DNA from: Variovorax beijingensis
GTDB taxonomy: Bacteria; Pseudomonadota; Gammaproteobacteria; Burkholderiales; Burkholderiaceae_C
NCBI RefSeq assembly: GCF_003951285.1
Contig: NZ_RXFQ01000011.1
Location: 146,336 to 210,335, forward strand
Reading direction: 5' to 3'
DNA: 64,000 nucleotides
This document shows positions 16,022-25,340 of the stretch, in pieces. Position 1 is the stretch's first letter. Every line of letters begins with the position of its first letter. The notes below the pieces were generated by a model. That model saw nothing but the letters and a program-made list of their open reading frames with translations. It ran no database searches and had not been told where the DNA came from. The translations under genes were made by a program, and so were the position numbers.

Positions 16022-18232
16022 ATGATCTTTTTCCGCTTTCACATCGCTACGTTCCTGGTAGCAGCCGCCGCAGCCTGCATGCCGGCTGCGGCCCAATTGG
16101 CATCCAGGCCGGGAGCGGTGGTCACCACCCCCCACGTGCGCGCCGAGCTGGTGGCACACGCGCCCGAAGGCGTTTCGCCGGGCGCACCGGTCTGGGTCGG
16201 GCTGCAGATCACCCACCAGCCCGAGTGGCACACCTACTGGAAGAACGCCGGCGATTCGGGCCTGCCCACCGAACTGAACTGGACACTGCCGAGCGGCGTG
16301 GCGGCCGGCGAGATCGCCTGGCCCGTGCCGCGCAAGATTCCGGTCGGCAACCTCGCCAACTATGGCTACGAAGGCACGGTGCTGCTGCCGGTGCCGCTCG
16401 AGGTGTCGAGCAGCTTCAAGCCGCCGCTGGCCCTTGGCGCCGGCGCATCGGCGCTCGACGTGCGGCTCAAGGCCAGCTGGCTGGTGTGCCGCAAGGAATG
16501 CATCCCCGAGGAAGGCGAATTCGCCCTGGCCCTGCCGCTGCAGGGCTCGACCGCGCTGCACAAGGCCGACTTCGACGCGGCGCAGGCCGCGCAGCCGCAG
16601 CCGCTGGGCAACCCGGGCGCGGTCGAGGTCCGCGGCAATGCGCTGCAGGTGCGGCTGGAAGGCCTGCCCGCCTCGGTCCACGGCAAGACTCTGGGCTTCT
16701 TCCCCGAAACGCCCGAGCTGATCCGCACCGCCGCCGAATCGGGCAAGGACTGGACCCAGAGCTGGCAAGGCGGCACCTGGACCGCCACGCTGCCGCTGGC
16801 CGACCAGCGCAGCGCCAGCCCGACGACCCTGCCGCTGGTGGTGGCGCTGGCCGAGCCCGACCGGCAGCCGGGCCAGCCGGTGGCCTGGCGCGTCGAGGCG
16901 CCCGTCAGCGGCAGCTGGCCCGCCGCGGCGCCGCGCGCGGAGGTTTCGCCCGCGCTGCAGGCGGCCCTTGCCGCCAATGCGGCCGCCGCTCCTTCCTCGC
17001 CTTCTTCGGAACTGCCGCCGCAACCCACGGTCACGCTGATGGCCGCGCTGCTCGGCGCGCTGCTCGGCGGACTGCTGTTGAACCTCATGCCCTGCGTCTT
17101 CCCGATCCTCGCGATCAAGGTGCTGGGCTTTGCGCGGCAGGCCGGCAACCACAGCGCGCACCGCACCGCGGGCCTGGCCTACACCGCCGGCGTGATGTTC
17201 TCGATGCTCGCGCTGGGCGGCGCCATGCTGGCGCTGCGCGCCGCGGGCGCCCAGCTCGGCTGGGGCTTCCAGCTGCAATCGCCGGCCGTGGTGGCGGCGC
17301 TCGCGGCGCTGTTCACGCTGATCGGGCTCAACCTGGCGGGCGTTTTCGAGTTCGGCCGCGCGGCGCCCCTGTCGCTGTGTTCGGCCCAGGCCCGCCATCC
17401 GGTTGCCAACGACTTTCTTTCGGGCGTGCTGGCGGTGGTGATCGCTTCGCCCTGCACCGCGCCGTTCATGGGCGTCTCGCTCGGCTTTGCCATCGGGCTT
17501 CCCGCGTCCCAGGCGCTGTTGCTGTTCGCCGCGCTGGGCCTGGGCCTGGCGCTGCCGTACCTGGTGGCGGGCTTCATCCCGGCCGTGGCGCTGCTGCTGC
17601 CCAGGCCCGGCCCCTGGATGAACACGCTGCGGCGGCTGCTGGCGTTCCCGATGTTCGCCACCGTGGCCTGGCTGGTCTGGGTGCTGGGCCAGCAAAGCGG
17701 CATCGACGGCGCGGGCACGCTGCTCGCGCTGCTGGTGTGCATGGCCGCCATCGTCTGGGCGCTCACGCTGCGCGGGCGCACGCGGCTGGTGATCGCCACG
17801 CTGATGGTCGCGTTCACCGCGGTGCTGGCCGCCGCCATCGGACGCAACGTGCTGCAGACGGTGGAGCCGGCCAGGCTGGCTGCCACCGCCGGAGAGCGCT
17901 GGCAGCCCTGGTCGGCCGCGCGCGTGGCCGAGCTCACGGGCGCCGGGCAGCCGGTGTTCATCGACTTCACGGCCGCCTGGTGCGTGACCTGCCAGTACAA
18001 CAAGAAGGCCACCCTGGCGGATGCCGAGGTGCTGGCCGATTTCGACAGCAAGAAGGTCGCGATGCTGCGCGCCGACTGGACGCGCCGCGACCCCGCCATC
18101 ACCGCCGCGCTGACGGCGCTCGGCCGCAGCGGCGTGCCGCTTTACGTGCTGCAGGCGCCCGGCAAGGCGCCGGTCGTGCTGACCGAGATCCTGGGCAAGG
18201 ACGAGGTGCGCGCAGCGCTCGCCGCGCTTTGA
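16022..18232 (+). CDS. dsbD: Thiol:disulfide interchange protein DsbD/ScsB
   Basis: Inner-membrane reductase moving electrons from cytoplasmic thioredoxin to periplasmic thiols. 736 residues: signal peptide, a large N-terminal periplasmic region of the ScsB type (LVCRKECIPEEGEF near residue 155), a core of about eight membrane helices with the two transport cysteines (LMPCVFPI near 357, SPCTAPFMG near 478), and a C-terminal thioredoxin domain with CVTC (Cys654, Cys657). It is longer than E. coli DsbD (565) because of the N-terminal domain, closer to ScsB. The next gene encodes a redoxin. Confidence 0.92.
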   Translation: MIFFRFHIATFLVAAAAACMPAAAQLASRPGAVVTTPHVRAELVAHAPEGVSPGAPVWVGLQITHQPEWHTYWKNAGDSGLPTELNWTLPSGVAAGEIAWPVPRKIPVGNLANYGYEGTVLLPVPLEVSSSFKPPLALGAGASALDVRLKASWLVCRKECIPEEGEFALALPLQGSTALHKADFDAAQAAQPQPLGNPGAVEVRGNALQVRLEGLPASVHGKTLGFFPETPELIRTAAESGKDWTQSWQGGTWTATLPLADQRSASPTTLPLVVALAEPDRQPGQPVAWRVEAPVSGSWPAAAPRAEVSPALQAALAANAAAAPSSPSSELPPQPTVTLMAALLGALLGGLLLNLMPCVFPILAIKVLGFARQAGNHSAHRTAGLAYTAGVMFSMLALGGAMLALRAAGAQLGWGFQLQSPAVVAALAALFTLIGLNLAGVFEFGRAAPLSLCSAQARHPVANDFLSGVLAVVIASPCTAPFMGVSLGFAIGLPASQALLLFAALGLGLALPYLVAGFIPAVALLLPRPGPWMNTLRRLLAFPMFATVAWLVWVLGQQSGIDGAGTLLALLVCMAAIVWALTLRGRTRLVIATLMVAFTAVLAAAIGRNVLQTVEPARLAATAGERWQPWSAARVAELTGAGQPVFIDFTAAWCVTCQYNKKATLADAEVLADFDSKKVAMLRADWTRRDPAITAALTALGRSGVPLYVLQAPGKAPVVLTEILGKDEVRAALAAL

Positions 18233-18324
18233 CCCCCGGCGCGACATGGGTTGTCACATGCACATGAGCAAAGCGCCCTAAGCTGTCGCCGTTGTTCGTT
18301 TTTCTTTTGGAGTTCAAGCTGGCC

Positions 18325-19017
18325 ATGACACTTTCGCCATCGTCCGACTCGCGTTCCATTCGTGCCGCGCGCCATGCACGCGCAGCCCTCAGCCGCGCCT
18401 CGCGCCGCGCCGTGGTGGCGGCCGCCGTGGCGCTGGGCGCCACCTTCCTGATGGGCAACAATGCCTTCGCCGCGCCCGCCGTGGGCCAGCAGGCGCCCGA
18501 TTTCGTTGCAGTGGACACCAGCGGCGCCAAGCACAAGCTGTCCGACTTTGCCGGCAAGTTCGTGGTGCTCGAGTGGACCAACCCGGGCTGCCCCTTCGTG
18601 CGCAAACACTACAACAGCGGCAACATGCCCGCCACGCAGAAGGCCGCCACGGCCCAGGGCGTGGTCTGGCTGTCGGTCAATTCCACCGAGCGCGCCGCCA
18701 GCGACTACCTGCAGCCCGCCGCACTCGACGCCTGGATGAAGTCGCAGAAAGCCGCGCCCACCGCGGTGCTGATGGACGAGGACGGCGTGATCGGCCAGGC
18801 CTACGGCGCGCGCACCACGCCGCACATCTTCATCATCGATCCCAAGGGCATGCTGGTGTATGCCGGCGGCATCGACAGCATCGCCTCGGCCCGGCCCGAC
18901 GACATCAAGACCGCGACCAACTACGTGAACCAGGCGCTGGGCGAGGCCTTCGGCGGCAAGCCGATCTCGACGGCCTCCACGCGGCCCTACGGCTGCTCGG
19001 TGAAGTACAAGAGCTGA
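18325..19017 (+). CDS. Secreted redoxin / peroxiredoxin-like protein
   Basis: 230-residue exported thioredoxin-fold protein of the AhpC/TSA-like redoxin group. After a long basic N-end and a signal helix ending NNAFAAP, the fold starts PAVGQQAPDFVAVDTSG. The active-site loop is NPGCPFVRKHYNSG with a single Cys rather than CxxC. A second Cys near the C-end (YGCSVKYK) could resolve it. ATG 18325 was chosen over a TTG at 18292. It lies 92 bp after dsbD, so DsbD may be its electron donor. Confidence 0.85.
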   Translation: MTLSPSSDSRSIRAARHARAALSRASRRAVVAAAVALGATFLMGNNAFAAPAVGQQAPDFVAVDTSGAKHKLSDFAGKFVVLEWTNPGCPFVRKHYNSGNMPATQKAATAQGVVWLSVNSTERAASDYLQPAALDAWMKSQKAAPTAVLMDEDGVIGQAYGARTTPHIFIIDPKGMLVYAGGIDSIASARPDDIKTATNYVNQALGEAFGGKPISTASTRPYGCSVKYKS

Positions 19018-19122
19018 CGAAGCCCCACGGGCAGTGACAGGTACCTGACTCGCGCGGTCAGGCAGTGGTCGGGAACCCCGGCCTACCCTCGGGCGAACGA
19101 CACCGCCCAAGGGGACAACGAG

Positions 19123-20487
19123 ATGAATCCTGCGCAATCCGCCGCGCAACCACCGGCCACGGCCGCCGCCCGTGCCGCTCCAGGCACCGCTTCTTCCAGC
19201 GCCTCTGCCTCCTCGAAATTCGCCACCGTGCTGCGCGTGACGGGCGGCAATTTCATGGAGATGTTCGACTTCTTCCTGTTCGGCTTCTACGCCACGCAGA
19301 TCTCGAAGGCCTTCTTTCCGGCGGGCAACGAGTTCGCCTCGCTGATGCTGACCTTCATGACCTTCGGGGCGGGCTTCCTGATGCGGCCGCTGGGCGCGAT
19401 CTTCCTGGGCGCCTACGTCGACCGCGTGGGCCGCCGCAAGGGCCTGATCGCCACGCTCGCGCTGATGGCGCTCGGCACGCTGCTCATCGCCTGCGTGCCG
19501 GCCTACGCCACCATCGGCTTCGCGGCGCCGCTCCTGGTGCTTGCCGGGCGGCTGCTGCAGGGCTTCTCGGCCGGCGTGGAACTGGGCGGCGTCTCGGTCT
19601 ACCTGTCGGAGATGGCCACGCCGGGCCGCAAGGGCTTCTACGTGAGCTGGCAGTCGGCCAGCCAGCAGGTGGCGATCATCGTGGCCGCCGCGCTCGGCTA
19701 CTGGCTCAACGTGACCTTCACGCCGCAGCAGATCGGCGACTTCTACTGGCGCATTCCGTTCTTCGTCGGCTGCCTGATCGTGCCGGTGCTGTTCGTCATC
19801 CGCCGCTCGCTGCAGGAGACCGAGGAGTTCATGGCGCGCAAGCACCGGCCCGATGCGCGCGAGATCTTCCAGTCGATGGTGGCCAACTGGGGCCTCGTCG
19901 TGGCCGGGATGATGCTGGTGTCGATGACCACCGTGTCGTTCTACCTGATCACGGTCTACACGCCCACCTTCGGCAAGTCGGTGCTGCACCTGAGCACGAC
20001 CGACGCGCTGGTCGTCACGCTGTGCGTGGCCATCTCCAACTTCATCTGGCTGCCGGTCATGGGCGCGCTGTCCGACCGCGTGGGCCGCAGGCCGCTGCTG
20101 GTCCTGTTCACGGTGCTGGCCATCCTCACCGCGTACCCGTCGCTCAAGTGGCTGGTCGGCGCGCCGAGCTTCGCGCGCATGCTCGAAGTGGAGCTCTGGC
20201 TGTCGTTCCTCTACGCGAGCTACAACGGCGCGATGGTGGTGGCGCTCACCGAGGTGATGCCGGTCGATGTGCGTACCGCCGGCTTCTCGCTGGCCTACAG
20301 CCTCGCAACGGCGCTGTTCGGCGGCTTCACGCCCGCCATTGCCACCGGCCTGATCGAGATGACCGGCGACAAGGGCGCGCCGGGCCTGTGGATGACGGCC
20401 GCCGCCGTCTGCGGGCTGGTGGCCACGCTGGTGCTCTATCGGCGCAACGCGGACCCGGCGGATGCGCGGCGGGTGCCGGTGGTTTAG
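19123..20487 (+). CDS. MHS-family MFS transporter, citrate/tricarballylate type
   Basis: 454-residue 12-helix major facilitator of the metabolite:H+ symporter family. The signature GNFMEMFDFFLFGFYATQIS and the loop DRVGRRKGL match proton symporters for citrate or tricarballylate, as does RLLQGFSAGVELGGVSVYLSE in the fourth helix region. A low-complexity Ala-rich cytoplasmic N-end precedes helix 1. There is no adjacent tctABC, tcu or lyase gene, so substrate is inferred only from family likeness. It ends 20 bp before hemE. Confidence 0.88.
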   Translation: MNPAQSAAQPPATAAARAAPGTASSSASASSKFATVLRVTGGNFMEMFDFFLFGFYATQISKAFFPAGNEFASLMLTFMTFGAGFLMRPLGAIFLGAYVDRVGRRKGLIATLALMALGTLLIACVPAYATIGFAAPLLVLAGRLLQGFSAGVELGGVSVYLSEMATPGRKGFYVSWQSASQQVAIIVAAALGYWLNVTFTPQQIGDFYWRIPFFVGCLIVPVLFVIRRSLQETEEFMARKHRPDAREIFQSMVANWGLVVAGMMLVSMTTVSFYLITVYTPTFGKSVLHLSTTDALVVTLCVAISNFIWLPVMGALSDRVGRRPLLVLFTVLAILTAYPSLKWLVGAPSFARMLEVELWLSFLYASYNGAMVVALTEVMPVDVRTAGFSLAYSLATALFGGFTPAIATGLIEMTGDKGAPGLWMTAAAVCGLVATLVLYRRNADPADARRVPVV

Positions 20488-20507
20488 GGGCCTGCGACAA
20501 TCGGGGC

Positions 20508-21614
20508 ATGCCCTTCGCCCCCTTGCAAAACGACACTTTCCTGCGGGCCTGCTGGCGCCAGGCCACCGACCACACGCCCGTCTGGCTCATGCGCCAGGCC
20601 GGCCGCTACCTGCCCGAGTACGTAGCCACCCGCGCCAGGGCCGGCAGCTTCATGGGGCTGGCGACCAACGTCGACTACGCCACCGAAGTCACGCTGCAGC
20701 CGCTCGCGCGCTATCCGCTCGATGCGGCCATCCTGTTCTCCGACATCCTGACCGTGCCCGACGCCATGGGCCTGGGCCTCTCGTTCGAGGCCGGCGAAGG
20801 CCCGCGCTTCGCGCGCCCGGTGCAGGGCGAAGCGGCGGTGGCCGCGCTCGAAGTGCCCGACATGGCCAAGCTGCGCTACGTGTTCGACGCCGTGGCGTCG
20901 ATCCGCAAGGCGCTGGCCGGCCGTGTGCCGCTGATCGGCTTCTCGGGCAGCCCCTGGACGCTGGCCTGCTACATGGTGGAAGGCGCGGGCTCGAGCGACT
21001 ACCGCCTCGTGAAGAGCATGCTCTACGGCCGCCCCGACCTGATGCACCGCCTGCTCGCGGTCAATGCCGATTCGGTGGCCGCCTATCTCAACGCGCAGAT
21101 CGATGCCGGCGCGCAGGCCGTGATGGTGTTCGACAGCTGGGGCGGCGTGCTGGCCGACGGCGCGTTCCAGGAATTCAGCCTCGCCTACACGGCGCGGGTG
21201 CTGGCCGGCCTCAAGCGCAACGGCGCCGACGGCCAGCCGGTGCCGCGCATCGTCTTCACCAAGGGCGGCGGCCTGTGGCTCGAAGCCATGCGCGAGCTCG
21301 ACTGCGAGGTACTCGGCGTCGACTGGACCGTGAACCTCTCGGCGGCGCGCCGGCTGGTCGGCGAAGGCGAAGGCGCCAAGGCCTTGCAGGGCAACATCGA
21401 CCCCAACGTGCTGTTCGCGCCGCCCGCGCAGATCGAGGCCGAGGTGGCGAAGGTGCTGCAGGCCTTCGGCAAGCCGCATGCCGATGCCACTTCCAAAGGC
21501 CCGACCCACATCTTCAACCTGGGCCACGGCATCAGCCAGTTCACGCCGCCGGACCACGTGGCGGCGCTGGTGCAGGCCGTGCACGCACAATCGCGCGCCC
21601 TGCGCAAAGGTTAA
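20508..21614 (+). CDS. hemE: Uroporphyrinogen III decarboxylase
   Basis: Cytosolic heme-pathway enzyme converting uroporphyrinogen III to coproporphyrinogen III. 368 residues, normal length. Signature blocks are intact: MRQAGRYLPEY (substrate-binding Arg), the ILFSDILTVPDAMG active-site Asp region, GFSGSPWTLACYMVEG, VMVFDSWGG and the C-terminal FNLGHG. ATG 20508 matches the family N-end. It closely follows the permease gene, and an unusual AT-rich spacer with DnaA-box matches lies downstream. Confidence 0.97.
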   Translation: MPFAPLQNDTFLRACWRQATDHTPVWLMRQAGRYLPEYVATRARAGSFMGLATNVDYATEVTLQPLARYPLDAAILFSDILTVPDAMGLGLSFEAGEGPRFARPVQGEAAVAALEVPDMAKLRYVFDAVASIRKALAGRVPLIGFSGSPWTLACYMVEGAGSSDYRLVKSMLYGRPDLMHRLLAVNADSVAAYLNAQIDAGAQAVMVFDSWGGVLADGAFQEFSLAYTARVLAGLKRNGADGQPVPRIVFTKGGGLWLEAMRELDCEVLGVDWTVNLSAARRLVGEGEGAKALQGNIDPNVLFAPPAQIEAEVAKVLQAFGKPHADATSKGPTHIFNLGHGISQFTPPDHVAALVQAVHAQSRALRKG

Positions 21615-21715
21615 AAACGGTTAACGAGCCGCTCGCCGCGCAGGGACGCGGCCGCGGCCCCAAAAATCGATTTCCTGGCGTTTGTCAAGCATAAAAACGG
21701 TGTAGGACCACCGAC

Positions 21716-21724
21716 TTATGCACA
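21716..21724 (+). promoter_or_regulatory. DnaA-box match TTATGCACA
   Basis: Matches the TTATNCACA DnaA consensus exactly on the + strand and adjoins the palindrome AACACGTGTT. See the second box at 21903. Confidence 0.5.
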
Positions 21725-21902
21725 AAACACGTGTTGCACTGCGCAAGATTATCTGTAGGTCTCCCCTCTTTGCTCCTAAACCAATAGCGACGCTAAGTTG
21801 TTGATTTATATAGAGATTGAACTTTGCTTTTTTTGAGGGCAATCCAGTCAGAGGCTTGATTTTCAAGGCTCGCCGGCGTGTCGAGCCCGGTTGTCAACAA
21901 AG

Positions 21903-21911
21903 TTATCCACA
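21903..21911 (+). promoter_or_regulatory. Consensus DnaA box TTATCCACA
   Basis: Perfect match to the strongest DnaA box, in the same orientation as the one at 21716 and about 75-180 bp before the possible priA starts. It could let DnaA regulate priA, titrate DnaA, or be part of an origin-like element. Confidence 0.55.
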
Positions 21912-21987
21912 GAAACTCTGGACGGCTCCCAAAGCGCTGAAAAATCAACGACTTAAGCGATCTTGTTCAAAGTCGCATTAACAAACC

Positions 21988-24192
21988 TTGCCAACAAGGA
22001 CGCCCATTCCCACCGTCAGCCCCGCCTCCGAAACAGCAGCAGCGCCAGCGGCCGGCTCCGCCCCGGCACCGGCGGGCGTGCCCGCCGCGATGGCCTGGCG
22101 GCTCGACATCGCGGTGCAGACGCCCGCCCATGCTGCGCTGGGCGACCTGCTGAGCTATGCCAGCCCCGCCCCCCTGGTGCCCGGCACGCTGGTGCGGGTG
22201 CCGCTGGGCCGGCGCGAGGTGCTGGGCGTGGTCTGGAATCCGCCGGTCTCGCTCGAAAATGCCGAGCCCGACATGGCCCTGAAGCCCGTGGGCGCCGCGC
22301 TGGACGCGCTGGCACCGCTCGGCGAGGCGTGGCGCGACCTCGTGGCCTTTGCCGCGCGCTACTACCAGCGCTCGATCGGCGAGATCGCCCTGGCCGCCCT
22401 GCCGCCGCAGCTGCGCGACCTGAGCGGAACGCAGCTGGCACGCCGGCTCCGGCGCAAGACGACGACGGGTCCCGTGGCCGAGACGGCCGAGGCCGCCCAC
22501 CCGGTCGCGCTGAGCGCGGAGCAGACCGCCGCGCTGGCCCGCATCGAGGCGGGTGATGCCGGCACCTTCCTCCTGGTCGGCAGCACCGGCAGCGGCAAGA
22601 CCGAGGTCTACCTGCGCTGCGTGGCCGATCTGCTCGCGGCAGACCCCGGCGCGCAGGCGCTGGTGATGGTGCCCGAGATCAACCTGACGCCGCAGCTCGA
22701 AGCGCGCTTCAAGGCACGCTTCGGCGACGACGCGGTGGTGTCGCTGCACAGCGGCATGACCAACCCGCAGCGGCTCGCGAGCTGGCTCGCGGCGCACAGC
22801 GGCGCCGCGCGCATCGTGCTGGGCACGCGCATGGCGGTGTTCGCGTCGATGCCGGGCCTGAAGCTCGTGGTGGTCGACGAGGAGCACGACCCCAGCTACA
22901 AGCAGCAGGAAGGCGCGCGGTATTCGGCGCGCGACCTCGCCGTCTGGCGCGGCCAGCGCGAGGGCGCGAAGGTCATCCTCGGCTCGGCCACGCCCTCGCT
23001 CGAAAGCTGGCACCAGAGCCGCCCCGCCGAGGGCGAGGACCCGGGCGGGCGCTATGTGCGGCTGGCCATGCCGTCGCGCATCGGCGCCGGCGAGCTGCCC
23101 ACGGTGCGGCTGGTCGACATGAACCTGCAGCCGCCCAAGACCGTGATCTCGGGCGCGCTGCTCGACGCCATCGGCCAGCGCATCGCGCGCGGCGAGCAGA
23201 GCATGGTGTTCCTGAACCGCCGCGGCTATGCGCCGGTGCTGGCCTGCGCCGACTGCGGCTGGAAAAGCGAATGCCCGCACTGCAGCGCCTACCGCGTGTT
23301 CCACAAGATCGACCGCACGCTGCGCTGCCACCACTGCGGCTTCACCGAACGCGTGCCGCGCGCCTGCCCTTCCTGCGGCAACCCCGACATCGCGCCCGTG
23401 GGCCGCGGCACCGAGCGGCTCGAAGAACACCTCGCGGAACTGTTCGCCGCGGTGACGCGGCCCGACGGCAGCGCGGTACGCATTGCACGCATCGACGCCG
23501 ACAGCACGAAGAAACAGGGCGCGCTCGAATCGCAGCTCGCGGCCGTGCATTCGGGCGAGGTCGACGTGCTGGTGGGCACTCAGATGATCGCCAAGGGGCA
23601 CGACTTCCGCCGCATCACGCTGGTGGCAGCGGTGAACCCCGACGGCGCGCTGTTCTCCAGCGACTTCCGCGCACCCGAGCGCCTGTTCGGCCTGCTGATG
23701 CAGTCGGCCGGCCGCGCGGGCCGCGACGCGGCCTACCTGGCGGCGCAGGGCGCCACGGCCGAGATGTGGATCCAGACACACCATGCGCAGCATCCGCTTT
23801 TTTCGGCGCTCCGAAGGCACGACTACACGGCCTTCGCGCGGCAGCAGCTGGAGGAACGCGCCGCCGCCGGCATGCCGCCCTTTGCCTTCCAGGCGCTGCT
23901 GCGCGCCGATGCACGCACCCAGGAGGCCGCGCAGGCTTTCCTGAACGCGGCCAGCGCCGCCGCCGATGCGCTGGAAGGCGCCGACCGGGTGGTGCGCTAT
24001 CCCGCGGTGCCGCTTGCGATCCAGCGCGTGGCCAACGTGGAACGGGCGCAGATGCTGATCGAAAGCCCCTCGCGCGCCGCCTTGCAGCGCCTGCTGGCGC
24101 AGTGGCAGCCGCTGCTGCACGCCCTCAGGCGCACGCCCGAAGGCAAGGGCGTGATCCGCTGGCTGGTCGACGTCGATCCGCACAGCATCTAG
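21988..24192 (+). CDS. priA: Primosomal protein N' (PriA helicase)
   Basis: 3'-5' superfamily-2 helicase that restarts stalled replication forks by loading the primosome. Up to 734 residues. A DNA-binding N-domain (VQTPAHAALGDLLSYASP...GTLVRVPLGRREVLGVVW) precedes the helicase lobes with Walker A VGSTGSGKTEVY and box VVDEEHD. The zinc-binding insert has paired cysteines (CADCGW, CPHC, CHHCGF, CPSCGN). The TTG at 21988 gives a Pro/Ala-rich leader; conserved sequence begins at MAWRLD (ATG 22090), which may be the true start. Confidence 0.95.
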   Translation: MPTRTPIPTVSPASETAAAPAAGSAPAPAGVPAAMAWRLDIAVQTPAHAALGDLLSYASPAPLVPGTLVRVPLGRREVLGVVWNPPVSLENAEPDMALKPVGAALDALAPLGEAWRDLVAFAARYYQRSIGEIALAALPPQLRDLSGTQLARRLRRKTTTGPVAETAEAAHPVALSAEQTAALARIEAGDAGTFLLVGSTGSGKTEVYLRCVADLLAADPGAQALVMVPEINLTPQLEARFKARFGDDAVVSLHSGMTNPQRLASWLAAHSGAARIVLGTRMAVFASMPGLKLVVVDEEHDPSYKQQEGARYSARDLAVWRGQREGAKVILGSATPSLESWHQSRPAEGEDPGGRYVRLAMPSRIGAGELPTVRLVDMNLQPPKTVISGALLDAIGQRIARGEQSMVFLNRRGYAPVLACADCGWKSECPHCSAYRVFHKIDRTLRCHHCGFTERVPRACPSCGNPDIAPVGRGTERLEEHLAELFAAVTRPDGSAVRIARIDADSTKKQGALESQLAAVHSGEVDVLVGTQMIAKGHDFRRITLVAAVNPDGALFSSDFRAPERLFGLLMQSAGRAGRDAAYLAAQGATAEMWIQTHHAQHPLFSALRRHDYTAFARQQLEERAAAGMPPFAFQALLRADARTQEAAQAFLNAASAAADALEGADRVVRYPAVPLAIQRVANVERAQMLIESPSRAALQRLLAQWQPLLHALRRTPEGKGVIRWLVDVDPHSI

Positions 24193-24222
24193 GAGCGGCC
24201 TTGCAGGCCTCGGGGGCGGCGG

Positions 24223-24432
24223 TCAGTGCAGGCCCGCGGGCTCCTTGCCGACGTCGACGTAGCGCAACTCGGTGCTGCGGCGCCGCGCGCTGCTGGCGGG
24301 CCATGCGAACACCACCAGGCTCAGGGCGCCCAGCGCGAGCGAGGTGCCGGTGCCGAGCATGCCGGCCTGCCAGGACCAGCTCACGCCGGCAACCCAGGCG
24401 AGCCACAGCAGGATACGAATAAGTATTGCCAT
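24223..24432 (-). CDS. Small two-helix membrane protein, unknown
   Basis: 69 residues with two hydrophobic segments (ILIRILLWLAWVAGVSWSW and LALGALSLVVFAWP) followed by a basic Arg-rich stretch and a short polar tail, consistent with an inner-membrane hairpin protein. It converges on priA and diverges from the gene at 24666. I recognise no family. The membrane pattern and lone frame support it moderately. Confidence 0.5.
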   Translation of the reverse strand: MAILIRILLWLAWVAGVSWSWQAGMLGTGTSLALGALSLVVFAWPASSARRRSTELRYVDVGKEPAGLH

Positions 24433-24665
24433 CGTGCTGCCCCATTCATACTTTGATTCGCAAACACTCTATCAGGCATAGTGCAAACTCAAGTATTCAT
24501 CTGAAGTAGTAGCAGTAGCTATGCCTTACGGCCGTTACGCGGCAGCGGAAATATTCTGAAAAAACCGTTGACTGCACCCCCGCGCGCTGCGCAAGCTGTC
24601 GCTGTGCGAAGCCCGTTCCGGCTGCGCACCTCCAGCAAGCACGCTGGTCCGCGGGGTCGTCTGTC

Positions 24666-25334
24666 GTGAAGCTGCCTTCATCTCTGGTTGCGGTTCTCCT
24701 GTTCGCATGCCTTGCATGCTCGGCGGCCGAACTCGACCTGCAGGGCAGCCGGCTTGTGGTGTCGGGCATGCTCGACGGCAGCGCCATCAAGACCTTCACC
24801 GAGCACCTGGGCAAGGGCACCGTGCGCACCGTGGTGTTCGAGGATTCGTTCGGCGGCACCGCCGAGGCGGCGGGCGCCTACGCCGACGCCATCCGCGCGA
24901 GCGGCGTGGACACCGAGATCCGCGGCCAGTGCATGGCCGCCTGCGCCTACGCCTTCCTGGCCGGCAAGGCGCATCGCTTCGGCTACGGCCTGCAGGTGAA
25001 CGGCGTGCTGCTGCCGGTGGCGGCAAGGCCCACGGCGGCCGAACTGGCGGTGCGCTGGCGCGGCGAGGAAGCCCACAAGACGCTGGCGGAATTCACGCCC
25101 ATTGCGGCGGCCGCGCCCATCCAGGCCACGGAAACCCGCGCCGCCGGCACACCCAGGGACAGCGCCAGGGACAACTGGCAGCCCGAGCACGGCGTGCTCT
25201 TCACGGCCAGCCCGACGCTCTTCGGCCGCATCTACAACGCCTTCTATTGCGACGGCACCCAGGGCCGCGACTTCTCCAAGTGCGAGCGCCTGCCCGATGC
25301 CGATCCTTTCAAGCTGGGCGTGCTGACGCCCTGA
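24666..25334 (+). CDS. Exported ClpP/crotonase-fold protein without catalytic Ser
   Basis: 222-residue secreted protein with a short signal peptide (LVAVLLFACLACSAA). The body resembles the periplasmic ClpP-like group (COG3904 type): VVFEDSFGGTAEAAGAYADAI and then RGQCMAACAYAFLAGK. In active members this second block normally reads with Ser before Ala-Cys; here the position is Ala, so the serine nucleophile appears lost. The start is a GTG just ahead of the signal peptide. The family role is unknown; a binding function is possible. Confidence 0.7.
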   Translation: MKLPSSLVAVLLFACLACSAAELDLQGSRLVVSGMLDGSAIKTFTEHLGKGTVRTVVFEDSFGGTAEAAGAYADAIRASGVDTEIRGQCMAACAYAFLAGKAHRFGYGLQVNGVLLPVAARPTAAELAVRWRGEEAHKTLAEFTPIAAAAPIQATETRAAGTPRDSARDNWQPEHGVLFTASPTLFGRIYNAFYCDGTQGRDFSKCERLPDADPFKLGVLTP

Positions 25335-25340
25335 GGCCGT

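Larger units (their letters stand above)
21615..21987. other. AT-rich hemE-priA spacer
   Basis: Clearly AT-richer than its flanks. It holds two TAAAAACGGT direct repeats (21612-21621, 21692-21701), two DnaA-box matches, a 10-bp palindrome AACACGTGTT (21726-21735) and an A/T run at 21800-21835. No credible ORF is present. Confidence 0.6.

Noticed and set aside
21615..21987. Main chromosomal origin of replication
   Set aside because: Only two DnaA boxes and no dnaA/dnaN/rpmH nearby; kept as a finding about DnaA sites, not as oriC.
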